DNA of 15,314 bases from an uncultured Clostridia bacterium (lineage in GTDB: Bacteria; Bacillota; Clostridia; Christensenellales; UBA1242), in NCBI GenBank assembly GCA_937911885.1, contig CALDPW010000093.1, positions 1 through 15,314 of the forward strand, given 5' to 3'. Positions 7,776 to 14,530 of the stretch are shown here, one piece after another; position 1 is the first letter of the stretch; each line of letters begins with the position of its first letter. Both the position numbers and the translations under genes were made by a program. Below the pieces are notes generated by a model. That model was not told where the DNA came from. It did not search any database and was given only the letters and a program-made list of their open reading frames with translations.

Positions 7776-8357
7776 TTAATTATCTTTTAAAACTCCATTG
7801 TTTTTAACTACGTAATTGATTGCGCTAATAATGGTTAAAACAGTTGCAACTCCAATGATAACATAGTTGATAATTTGAACAACCAACAATGCTGTTCCGG
7901 TTAACCAACCACTAAACATAATTTCTGCTAAAAGCATTAATAGTGGCAATGAAATATCGGTAATAAAGGTTTTATATTTTCCCCATTTATCTGCAGCCAT
8001 AACAAAGCCTTTTGCAGCTGCAACTTGGCGAAATGCGCTAATAAATAATTCTCTGCCAATAATAATAATTGTAACAATAATTCCGTATGGATTAGGAATA
8101 ATTCCATCAACTGTTAAAACAATTAATGCAGCCATAACAATTAATTTATCTGCAATAGGATCTAATAATTTTCCTAAGTTTGTTACTAGATTATATTTTC
8201 TAGCAATATAACCATCTAGAAAATCTGTAAATGCTGCTAACGAGAATATGATTGCAGCAATTAAATAGTTGCAAGGAATAAAACTTGCAAGATAAAAGAA
8301 AATAAATACAGGAAGCAAACATATACGAGCAACTGAAATTTTATTTGGTAGATTCAT
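7776..8357 (-). CDS. pgsA: CDP-diacylglycerol--glycerol-3-phosphate 3-phosphatidyltransferase
   Basis: PgsA makes phosphatidylglycerol phosphate from CDP-diacylglycerol and glycerol-3-phosphate, the committed step to phosphatidylglycerol and cardiolipin. The 193-residue protein shows the full CDP-alcohol phosphotransferase motif D48-G-x-x-A-R53-x8-G62-x3-D66-x3-D70 (DGYIARKYNLVTNLGKLLDP, then IAD). This motif holds the metal- and substrate-binding aspartates. The opening NLPNKISVARICLLPVF is also typical. Several hydrophobic segments (about 15-35, 72-86, 90-105, 130-150 and 155-185) make it an integral membrane enzyme. It overlaps the 3' end of rimO by 17 bases, with an AGGAG site inside rimO, so translation is probably coupled. 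Pairing of pgsA with rimO and cinA/recA is common in Firmicutes. The family includes other alcohol acceptors, but length and context favour PgsA. Confidence 0.93.
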   Translation of the reverse strand: MNLPNKISVARICLLPVFIFFYLASFIPCNYLIAAIIFSLAAFTDFLDGYIARKYNLVTNLGKLLDPIADKLIVMAALIVLTVDGIIPNPYGIIVTIIIIGRELFISAFRQVAAAKGFVMAADKWGKYKTFITDISLPLLMLLAEIMFSGWLTGTALLVVQIINYVIIGVATVLTIISAINYVVKNNGVLKDN

Positions 8358-9666
8358 AAACTTCTCCTTTTAATTCATAGCTTGAAACATCGGTTATTTT
8401 AACTTTTACAATATCACCTATTTTTGCATGCCCAAAAACATAAACAATGTTATCTATTTCAGGTGCATTAGCTTGAGATCTTCCAATAAAATAATCGTTT
8501 TCACTACTATCAATTATAACATTTATTGTTTTGTTTAACAAATTTAAATTGTTTAAATAACTTATTTTTTCTTGAACTTTATAAGCTTTTTTTACTCTGT
8601 GATTTTTTATTAAGGAACATAGTTGTTTTTTCATTTTGTATGCTATTGTTCCTGGTTCACGTGAATATGCAAAAAATCCCACATTGTTTAGCTTATAATC
8701 TTTTAAAAATTGTAATATTTCTTTAAATTGTTTTTTTGTTTCACCAGGGAAACCTACAATAAATGTTGACCTAATAGATATCTCTGGTATTTGATTTTTT
8801 AGTTTTGTAATTGTTTCAATAATTTGTTCCTTTGTTGCCCTACGATTCATTTTTTTAAGAATTTGATTATTTATATGTTGCAAAGGAATATCAATATATT
8901 TAACAACTTTATTGTTTGTTTTTATTGTGTCAATTAGTTCGTTGGTTACTAGTTCTGGGTAGCAATATAACAATCTAATCCACTTGATTTTATCAATTTT
9001 ACTAAGCTCATTTATAAGTTTAGATAAAGAATATTCGTTATATAGATCATATCCATATTTGGTAACATCTTGTCCAACCAAAATAAGTTCTGTTACGCCC
9101 TTATTGGCAAGATATGTTGCTTCGGCAACTAATTCCTCAATTGGTGTAGATTTAAATCTTCCACGAATATATGGTATTGTGCAGTAGGTGCAAAAATTAT
9201 TGCAACCTTCAGAAATTTTTAAATAAGCATAGTGGTTTGGTGTTGATATAATGCGATCGAGTGTGTTGTGATTATAATTGTTACCATATTCAACATTGTA
9301 TAAATCAAAGATTGTTTTTACAATGTTGTTGTTATCTGCTACTTTAACAAAAGTGTCCACTTCAGGCAAACTACTTTCTAAATCTTGGTAATTCATTTCG
9401 TTTAAGCAACCGGTAACAATTATTTTTTCACAATTGTATTGTTTTAGATTAGCCATTTCTAAAATGGTGTTAATACTCTCTTTTCTTGCACTTTCAATAA
9501 AAGAACAAGTGTTAATAATAATTATATTTGCTTTCGAAGGATCAGTTTCGGTTTTAAATCCAACATTGGTTAAAGTTGTAATAATTTTTTCTAGGTCTAC
9601 TCTGTTTTTATCGCAACCAAGCGAAATATAACCAATTTTTTTTGATAATAATTCTTTTGTATTCAT
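8341..9666 (-). CDS. rimO: ribosomal protein uS12 (Asp88) methylthiotransferase RimO
   Basis: RimO is the radical-SAM enzyme that methylthiolates a conserved aspartate of ribosomal protein S12. The 441-residue protein has UPF0004 cluster ligands C18 (SLGCDKNRVDLE), C54 (NTCSFIESA) and C87 (TGCLNE). The radical-SAM triad is C155, C159, C162 (GCNNFCTYC) followed by TIPYIRGRFKS, and a C-terminal TRAM domain covers about the last 65 residues. SLGCxKNxVD, NTCSFI and RGRFKS mark it as RimO rather than MiaB. The ATG is in the same frame as ftsK and separated from it only by one TAA and two codons. The best ribosome site, GGGGAGG, lies inside the last ftsK codons about 14 bases upstream, which is a long spacing. 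It overlaps pgsA at its 3' end. Confidence 0.96.
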   Translation of the reverse strand: MNTKELLSKKIGYISLGCDKNRVDLEKIITTLTNVGFKTETDPSKANIIIINTCSFIESARKESINTILEMANLKQYNCEKIIVTGCLNEMNYQDLESSLPEVDTFVKVADNNNIVKTIFDLYNVEYGNNYNHNTLDRIISTPNHYAYLKISEGCNNFCTYCTIPYIRGRFKSTPIEELVAEATYLANKGVTELILVGQDVTKYGYDLYNEYSLSKLINELSKIDKIKWIRLLYCYPELVTNELIDTIKTNNKVVKYIDIPLQHINNQILKKMNRRATKEQIIETITKLKNQIPEISIRSTFIVGFPGETKKQFKEILQFLKDYKLNNVGFFAYSREPGTIAYKMKKQLCSLIKNHRVKKAYKVQEKISYLNNLNLLNKTINVIIDSSENDYFIGRSQANAPEIDNIVYVFGHAKIGDIVKVKITDVSSYELKGEVYESTK

Positions 9667-9672
9667 TTTGGG

Positions 9673-12660
9673 TTACAAATCCTCCCCAAATCTTTCTTCA
9701 AACTCTTGTTGAGTTATATAAAGTGGTCGCAAGTTTTTACTATCTTTTGGCCCTACAAAACCAGCTAATTCCATTTGATCAACAATTTTAGCTGCTCGTG
9801 GGAAGCCAATACTAAAAAAGCGTTGTAATTTGGAAATACTTGCACTTTGTTGTTTGATAAATAATCTAAGCGACTCTTTCATTAATGGATCAAATTCTTG
9901 TGTGCTGCCACCATCTGCTTTAAATCCACCTTGATCCGAATTAAACATTTCATCTTCAATATCTGAATCAAATTCGCACTCATTGTTTTCCTTAATAAAA
10001 TCAACAATTTTGGAAACTTCTTCCCCTGAAACGAAAGCTCCTTGAATACGAACTAGATCAGCTGAACCATTAGCACTATAAAGCATATCACCTTTACCTA
10101 ATAGTTTTTCAGCCCCACCTTGATCTAAAATTGTTTTACTATCTGGGAATGCTGAAACTGCAAATGCAATTCTGCTTGGAAGGTTTGCTTTAATTATTCC
10201 AGTAATAACATCAACACTTGGTCGTTGTGTAGCAATAACTAAGTGAATACCAGCAGCACGGCTTAGTTGTGTTAAACGAATAATTTTTTCTTCAACTTCT
10301 TTTTTGCGTTGCATCATTAAGTCGCCTAACTCATCAACAATAAACACAATATATGGCATTTTTGGTTCGGTTTGTGATTTTACTTGTGGTCTATCATTAA
10401 ATTCCTCAATGTTTCTTACCATGTTTTCGGCAAATTTAGTATATCTGCGATCCATTTCTTTAATTAACCAATCTAACGCCTTAACAGCTTTATCAACATC
10501 GGTAATTGCTTTTGGTAATAACATGTGCGGCAATCCATTATAAAGAGTAAATTCAACTCGTTTTGGATCAATTAAAATAATTTTTACTTCATCTGGCGAT
10601 GCTTTATATAGCAAGCTTACAAGCATTGAGTTTAAGCATACACTTTTACCACTACCAGTTGCACCAGCAACTAACAAATGAGGAGTTTTTTCGATTCGAG
10701 ATACTTTTGCATCGCCAGTAATATCTTTACCAAGAGCAAAAGTTAATGGAGATTTGCTTGCTTGGAAGTTATTAGATGCAATAATATCTCTCAAACTAAC
10801 AGTATCAATTGATTGGTTTGGTATTTCAACACCGAATGCATTTTTGCCAGGAATTGGAATTTCAATTCTAATTTCACCAGGCGCTTGCAAAGTCATTGCA
10901 ATATCGTTAATTACAGAGCTAACCTTTTTAACTTGCACACCTTGTTGCATTTGAAGTTCGTATCTGGTAAAAGCTGGACCTCTGGTAATTGCAACAACCT
11001 TTGCAGGAGCATTAAAACTTTCTAGAGCAGATTCTAACATTTGTGCTTTAGAAGCATTATCCTCTTGAATGCTATAATTTCCGTTATCGTAATCTTTAAG
11101 GAATGAAATATCAGGTTTAATATATTTTTTAGGTCTCTTAAATTCTTTTTTGTTTGAGTCAACTTTAGGAGGCTCAACCTTTTTAGGTTCAAGATTGTTA
11201 AACGATTGTTGTTTGTTTATGTTGTTATAGGTTTGAGCATTGTATCTATTGTTGTTATAGGTTGGACCATTAAATGTTTGTTGAGGTTTAACATATGCCT
11301 CTTCGGTTTCGATTTGAGGTTGTTTCTTGTTGAACTTATCGTAAAACTTATTTTCACTTTGTGGTCGATTGTTATAACGATTATTATTGTAATTATTATC
11401 TTGATTATAGTTATTATAATTTTTGTTTTGATTGTCAAAATTATTCTTTTGTTGATAATTATTAAAACCGTTATTGTGATTATTTGGATTGTTATATTGT
11501 TTATGATTATGATGATTATTAGAATGTTGTTGAGGATTACTATAAGTTTGTTGATAGTTATTTTTTGTTATTTGTGAATCATATAAATCATCCATAACAT
11601 CATAAGTTTCAATTGGATTATTGTTGATTTCAAAATTATTTTCTTCAACAATATTTTGTTCTGGTTCAACAACTTTTGGAGAATAACCTGTAATTTCGTG
11701 AAGATATTTTAAATTTTCTTTATCACGTTCGGTTAACTTGCGTTCTGGTTTGATTTCGGCAGTTGCATCGTTGTGTATAAATTTTTTAGGTTTTGTGTTG
11801 TTTTGCAAATATTTACTATCAAAATTTGACATGTTATTGTCAAAATCGGCAAAAATGGTTTGTTCACTTGTTTCAGGTTGAATTTTACCAGAAGATAATC
11901 CCAAAATTGTTCTCGCCTTTTCTTTATCTTTATCGGACTCAATAATTACTTGAGTGTTTGGCGCTAAATCATTAATATCGTTATCTGGAATAATAAAATC
12001 ATCATCGTCATTTGTTTCTTCAAAAGAAGGTTGATAAACATCCTCTTCAACTTCTGGATCAGGTTCATCATCCATAGTTGAAAATGTTTGTTTTGTTGAT
12101 TTTGATTCTACTTTAACTTTGCTCTTGTTTTGTAAGGCGTTAATAAAATCTTCTTTATACTTAACAAACCTAACAGTGATTAACGCAGTTGTTACTAACA
12201 TTAAAATTGAAAGGATAACATATATTGCAACATTGTGGCTAAACATAACATTAAATATGTAAGCAAATATTGCAGCTAAAGCTCCACCACATGTTTGTTT
12301 TGCATTATAACATTCAGCAATATATTCACTGTATGATAAGTTGAAAAATTGATGTGATGTTGCTACATGGATGATTAAAATTAATAGGGCTAACCAAGAA
12401 TATAGCAAAATTGTATCAACGGGTAAAAGGGATATTTTTTTATTTTTGATTAACATTATGCCATAAATAATAAGTCCAATAAAAAGCGCATATGAAAACA
12501 GACCAAAACATCCCAACAAAATGGAATTAACAAAGCTTAATATATTAAAAATAAGATTAAATAAAAAAATGCTTGCAATGCAAATTATTGCAATGCCTAT
12601 TTTTGATCTAATACTCTGTTGTTTTGACTGTTTATTGTTTTGAGATGTATAAACTGGCAT
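9673..12660 (-). CDS. ftsK: FtsK/SpoIIIE-family DNA translocase
   Basis: FtsK/SpoIIIE proteins are membrane-anchored hexameric motors that pump chromosomal DNA through a closing septum in vegetative division or sporulation. The 995-residue protein has an N-terminal membrane domain with about four segments (near 21-48, 50-72, 82-100 and 128-165). A long linker (about 170-515) is acidic at first (DDEPDPEVEEDV near 197-208), then rich in Asn/Gln/Tyr/His (about 366-490). The motor follows: alpha/beta part from about 535, Walker A GATGSGKS (666-673), and Walker B ending D776-E777 (IVFIVDELGD). The winged-helix gamma domain at about 925-985 includes SKLQRFFSIGFPRAAKIVDQ. It is longer than Bacillus SpoIIIE (about 790 residues) because of the linker. 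The ribosome site GGGGGAG lies only 2 bases from the ATG. It heads the ftsK-rimO-pgsA operon. FtsK and SpoIIIE roles cannot be separated by sequence alone. Confidence 0.95.
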   Translation of the reverse strand: MPVYTSQNNKQSKQQSIRSKIGIAIICIASIFLFNLIFNILSFVNSILLGCFGLFSYALFIGLIIYGIMLIKNKKISLLPVDTILLYSWLALLILIIHVATSHQFFNLSYSEYIAECYNAKQTCGGALAAIFAYIFNVMFSHNVAIYVILSILMLVTTALITVRFVKYKEDFINALQNKSKVKVESKSTKQTFSTMDDEPDPEVEEDVYQPSFEETNDDDDFIIPDNDINDLAPNTQVIIESDKDKEKARTILGLSSGKIQPETSEQTIFADFDNNMSNFDSKYLQNNTKPKKFIHNDATAEIKPERKLTERDKENLKYLHEITGYSPKVVEPEQNIVEENNFEINNNPIETYDVMDDLYDSQITKNNYQQTYSNPQQHSNNHHNHKQYNNPNNHNNGFNNYQQKNNFDNQNKNYNNYNQDNNYNNNRYNNRPQSENKFYDKFNKKQPQIETEEAYVKPQQTFNGPTYNNNRYNAQTYNNINKQQSFNNLEPKKVEPPKVDSNKKEFKRPKKYIKPDISFLKDYDNGNYSIQEDNASKAQMLESALESFNAPAKVVAITRGPAFTRYELQMQQGVQVKKVSSVINDIAMTLQAPGEIRIEIPIPGKNAFGVEIPNQSIDTVSLRDIIASNNFQASKSPLTFALGKDITGDAKVSRIEKTPHLLVAGATGSGKSVCLNSMLVSLLYKASPDEVKIILIDPKRVEFTLYNGLPHMLLPKAITDVDKAVKALDWLIKEMDRRYTKFAENMVRNIEEFNDRPQVKSQTEPKMPYIVFIVDELGDLMMQRKKEVEEKIIRLTQLSRAAGIHLVIATQRPSVDVITGIIKANLPSRIAFAVSAFPDSKTILDQGGAEKLLGKGDMLYSANGSADLVRIQGAFVSGEEVSKIVDFIKENNECEFDSDIEDEMFNSDQGGFKADGGSTQEFDPLMKESLRLFIKQQSASISKLQRFFSIGFPRAAKIVDQMELAGFVGPKDSKNLRPLYITQQEFEERFGEDL
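11190..11565 (-). repeat. low-complexity Asn/Gln/Tyr/His-coding tract in ftsK
   Basis: This stretch encodes about residues 366-490 of the FtsK linker. In residues 381-430, 25 of 50 are Asn, with Tyr, Gln and His making up much of the rest. The DNA is a run of AAT, AAC, CAA, CAT and TAT codons, so its other frames read as long hydrophobic open frames that are artefacts. There is no exact tandem unit; the repetition is of composition and short motifs such as NNY and YNN. Confidence 0.85.
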
Positions 12661-12691
12661 AACTCCCCCAATTTAAATTAAATCTAATTAA

Positions 12692-12720
12692 AGTATATCA
12701 TAATTAATTTCTTTTATAAA
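12692..12720 (-). promoter_or_regulatory. extended -10 promoter for ftsK-rimO-pgsA
   Basis: On the minus strand TATACT (12692-12697) is preceded by TGA, giving an extended -10 (TGATATACT, 12692-12700). A weak TTTATA -35 (12715-12720) lies 17 bases upstream. The leader before the ftsK ATG would be about 25 bases. The -35 is poor, so the extended -10 carries most of the support. Confidence 0.6.
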
Positions 12721-12726
12721 ATCATT

Positions 12727-12747
12727 TAATTTAACAAAGTTAAATTA
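12727..12747. repeat. 9 bp inverted repeat upstream of the ftsK promoter
   Basis: TAATTTAAC and GTTAAATTA are perfect inverted arms around AAA. The repeat lies just upstream of the ftsK -35 and just beyond the deacetylase terminator. It could be an operator or a second weak hairpin. No T-run follows on the minus strand, and AT-rich DNA makes such repeats by chance fairly often. Confidence 0.45.
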
Positions 12748-12750
12748 CTT

Positions 12751-12784
12751 AAAAAAAATGTAAATTAAAATCTTAATTTACATT
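12751..12784 (-). terminator. terminator after the YlxY-like gene
   Basis: A 12 bp AT-rich stem (12757-12768 with 12773-12784, arms containing TGTAAATTAA/TTAATTTACA) has a 4-base loop. On the minus strand it runs into eight T (12751-12758). It starts one base after the stop codon of the gene at 12786-13499. It has only one G-C pair, so it is weaker than the other terminators here. Confidence 0.72.
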
Positions 12785-12785
12785 C

Positions 12786-13499
12786 TTATTTTAAAGTATT
12801 TGAAACTGTGGTTGCTACTAAATTGTTTGTTTTGTAGTATTCCAATATTCGTGGCAAAGCAATTGCTGTGTGATTTGTTGGATGCATTAAAATCAAATCT
12901 CCTCCAACAACCCTTGATGTTGCTCTTTCAAACACTAAATTGCTATCTTTATCTCGCCAATCTATGGTATCTTTACTCCACATAATTGTTTTATAACCTA
13001 AGTCGGCACACAATTGCAATGTCGTTTTGTTATATGCACCGCTTGGTGGTGCAAACAACAAAGGTTTTATATTTATGGTTTTAAGCACTAACGATTCACA
13101 AGCTTTAATCTCTTCTTTATTTTGATTGTAATTTAATTTTGTGTGATCACGATGAAAATATCCGTGGTTTCCAATTTCGTGCCCATCGTTATAAATTTTA
13201 ATAAGCATTTCGGGATACTTTTCAACCCATTGGCCACCAACAAAAAAAGTTGTTTTTGTGTTATATTCTTTTAATGTTGTTAAAATTGAATCTAAAAATT
13301 CTGTGCCCCAATAAACATTAATCATAAGACAAACTTTATTTGAATTTTTGTTACCACTATAAATTGCCTCGTTATTATTGCTACTAACTGGTGCGATGTT
13401 AAAATTGAGGGTTAAAGCACAAAATACTGCTAAAATTAGCAGTATTATGGTGTTTGAAAAAATATTAACAAAGTGATTTTTATTATTTAATAATTTCAT
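12786..13499 (-). CDS. YlxY-like polysaccharide deacetylase-family protein (CE4/NodB fold)
   Basis: The CE4 family removes acetyl groups from cell-wall glycans with a metal ion. This 237-residue protein has one N-terminal hydrophobic anchor or signal (about 15-34) and a NodB domain from about 55. Motif 2 is present as H112-x3-H116 (GNHGYFH), motif 3 as APPSGAYN (150-157), motif 4 as D180-W181, and motif 5 as LILMH206P. In motif 1, normally TFDDG or SFDAAWG, the sequence reads MINVYWG with N61 where the metal/catalytic Asp is expected, so deacetylase activity is doubtful. Its place beside pnp matches ylxY of Bacillus, a family reported as limited to spore-formers, so a sporulation role is plausible. 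Only a weak GGA precedes the ATG. It probably shares a transcript with the gene at 13552-14409, 52 bases upstream. I do not assign a symbol because the PdaB and YlxY groups are hard to separate by eye. Confidence 0.85.
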   Translation of the reverse strand: MKLLNNKNHFVNIFSNTIILLILAVFCALTLNFNIAPVSSNNNEAIYSGNKNSNKVCLMINVYWGTEFLDSILTTLKEYNTKTTFFVGGQWVEKYPEMLIKIYNDGHEIGNHGYFHRDHTKLNYNQNKEEIKACESLVLKTINIKPLLFAPPSGAYNKTTLQLCADLGYKTIMWSKDTIDWRDKDSNLVFERATSRVVGGDLILMHPTNHTAIALPRILEYYKTNNLVATTVSNTLK

Positions 13500-13551
13500 T
13501 TTAATTCCAAATGTTTTTACTATATTTATGAATTAAAATGATGTTTTATGA

Positions 13552-14409
13552 TTATTTTTTTAATTTTCGTGGAGCACCACAGGCAGGACAACGAGTAACA
13601 TTGCTTGATAGCATTGATTTGCAATATTCGCATTCAACATACTCTTCTATCGCAATTTGTTGTGCTACTTGTTTTGGTTGATGTTCCATATTTAATTTGT
13701 GCATGATTTTGTTAGGTGAATTTAAAACCTTGCTCTTATCTCGCCAAGCTAAAATATCAAAATTTTCAGCTTTTTCAAAAACAGATGCTTCGGCTAATGT
13801 ATATTCTTTATCGCTTTTACCGTCAACAATTTCACCATTTGGAGCTGTCCAACAATAAGAAACACGATAAAGTGGTGTTCCATTATATGTGCAGCTTGGT
13901 AAAATTGAGACAAATGTTGCAGTTGTTTTTTTGCCAAGAATTGAAACAAGCCCTCCAATTATAAATTGAATAACAAAAACAATTTCGGTAATCCAAAATG
14001 CTAAGTCAACTAAAGCAAAAATACCAAACATTATTAATGTTGACGATGCATATCCTGCAAGCTTATAGTTGGCTTCAACTGAGTTAAAGTTTTTGTCATA
14101 TTTAATTAAAATGGTTCCACGACTATATATTATTGAAGCCTCAATTGATGTGTAGTTTGTGCTGGTTTTTCCTATGTATGTTTCACCATCAACTTCAAAC
14201 CTATATTTAATCGCATAAATTGGCTCGTCATTAACTGTAATGTTAGATGATTTTGAAATAACAGTTGCTTCAATTTCTGTTCCATTTTTAACAATGTTAT
14301 CACGCATTATTGCGCTGTTTACTTCTGTAAAAAACATATTTCCAGGAATTGCAAATGCAACTGCAAATAAAAGAAAGAAGAAAAATAAAAATACTTTTGT
14401 GTTTTTCAT
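13552..14409 (-). CDS. uncharacterised membrane protein with duplicated DUF3592-like domain and C-terminal zinc ribbon
   Basis: The function is not known. The 285-residue protein starts with a strongly hydrophobic segment (6-22) that resembles a signal peptide or anchor. A beta-rich domain (about 46-116) contains YAIKYRFEVDGETYIGKTS. A hydrophobic stretch (about 118-158) is long enough for two membrane helices. A second domain (about 162-235) is a diverged copy of the first: ATVIS / ATFVS, YAIKY / YRVSY, and YTSIEAS / YTLAEAS align in order. This pattern resembles DUF3592. The C terminus has a CxxC...CxxC zinc ribbon (C260, C263, C274, C277; CPACGAPRK at 274-282). It lies between pnp and the YlxY-like gene, has its own promoter, and has an AAGG ribosome site 9 bases from the ATG. 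Topology is unclear, because two helices in the middle would put the zinc ribbon outside. DUF3592 membership is by recall of pattern and unverified. Confidence 0.8.
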   Translation of the reverse strand: MKNTKVFLFFFFLLFAVAFAIPGNMFFTEVNSAIMRDNIVKNGTEIEATVISKSSNITVNDEPIYAIKYRFEVDGETYIGKTSTNYTSIEASIIYSRGTILIKYDKNFNSVEANYKLAGYASSTLIMFGIFALVDLAFWITEIVFVIQFIIGGLVSILGKKTTATFVSILPSCTYNGTPLYRVSYCWTAPNGEIVDGKSDKEYTLAEASVFEKAENFDILAWRDKSKVLNSPNKIMHKLNMEHQPKQVAQQIAIEEYVECEYCKSMLSSNVTRCPACGAPRKLKK

Positions 14410-14441
14410 ATGTAAATACCTTATAAATTATTACTATTAAT

Positions 14442-14470
14442 GTTATATCATTTATAAATTTTACAATCAA
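14442..14470 (-). promoter_or_regulatory. promoter for the DUF3592-like / YlxY-like pair
   Basis: On the minus strand, TTGATT (14465-14470), 17 bases, then TATAAC (14442-14447) preceded by TGA, giving an extended -10. It lies between the pnp terminator and the gene starting at 14409, with a predicted leader of about 25 bases. Confidence 0.68.
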
Positions 14471-14486
14471 ATGAATTATTAATAAT

Positions 14487-14519
14487 AAAAAAAGTTGAAG
14501 TGATTACTCCAACTTTTTT
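14487..14519 (-). terminator. terminator of pnp
   Basis: A 14-pair stem (14488-14501 with 14506-14519) has a 4-base loop. Its one mismatch on the plus strand becomes a G-U wobble in the minus-strand RNA, so the hairpin is shaped for minus-strand transcription. It ends in a T-run and lies 11 bases after the pnp stop codon. Confidence 0.88.
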
Positions 14520-14530
14520 GTTACGTTTAA

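Noticed and set aside
1567..9666. MiaB and RimO (both 441 residues) as a recent duplication
   Set aside because: They carry the separate diagnostic motifs of two ancient methylthiotransferase families that commonly occur together; the equal length is coincidence.
11206..11577. A 123-codon plus-strand open frame of almost only Ile, Val and Leu, looking like a membrane protein
   Set aside because: It is the antisense of the Asn/Gln-rich FtsK linker. AAT and AAC codons read backwards give ATT and GTT, which creates a false hydrophobic frame. There is no ribosome site or promoter.
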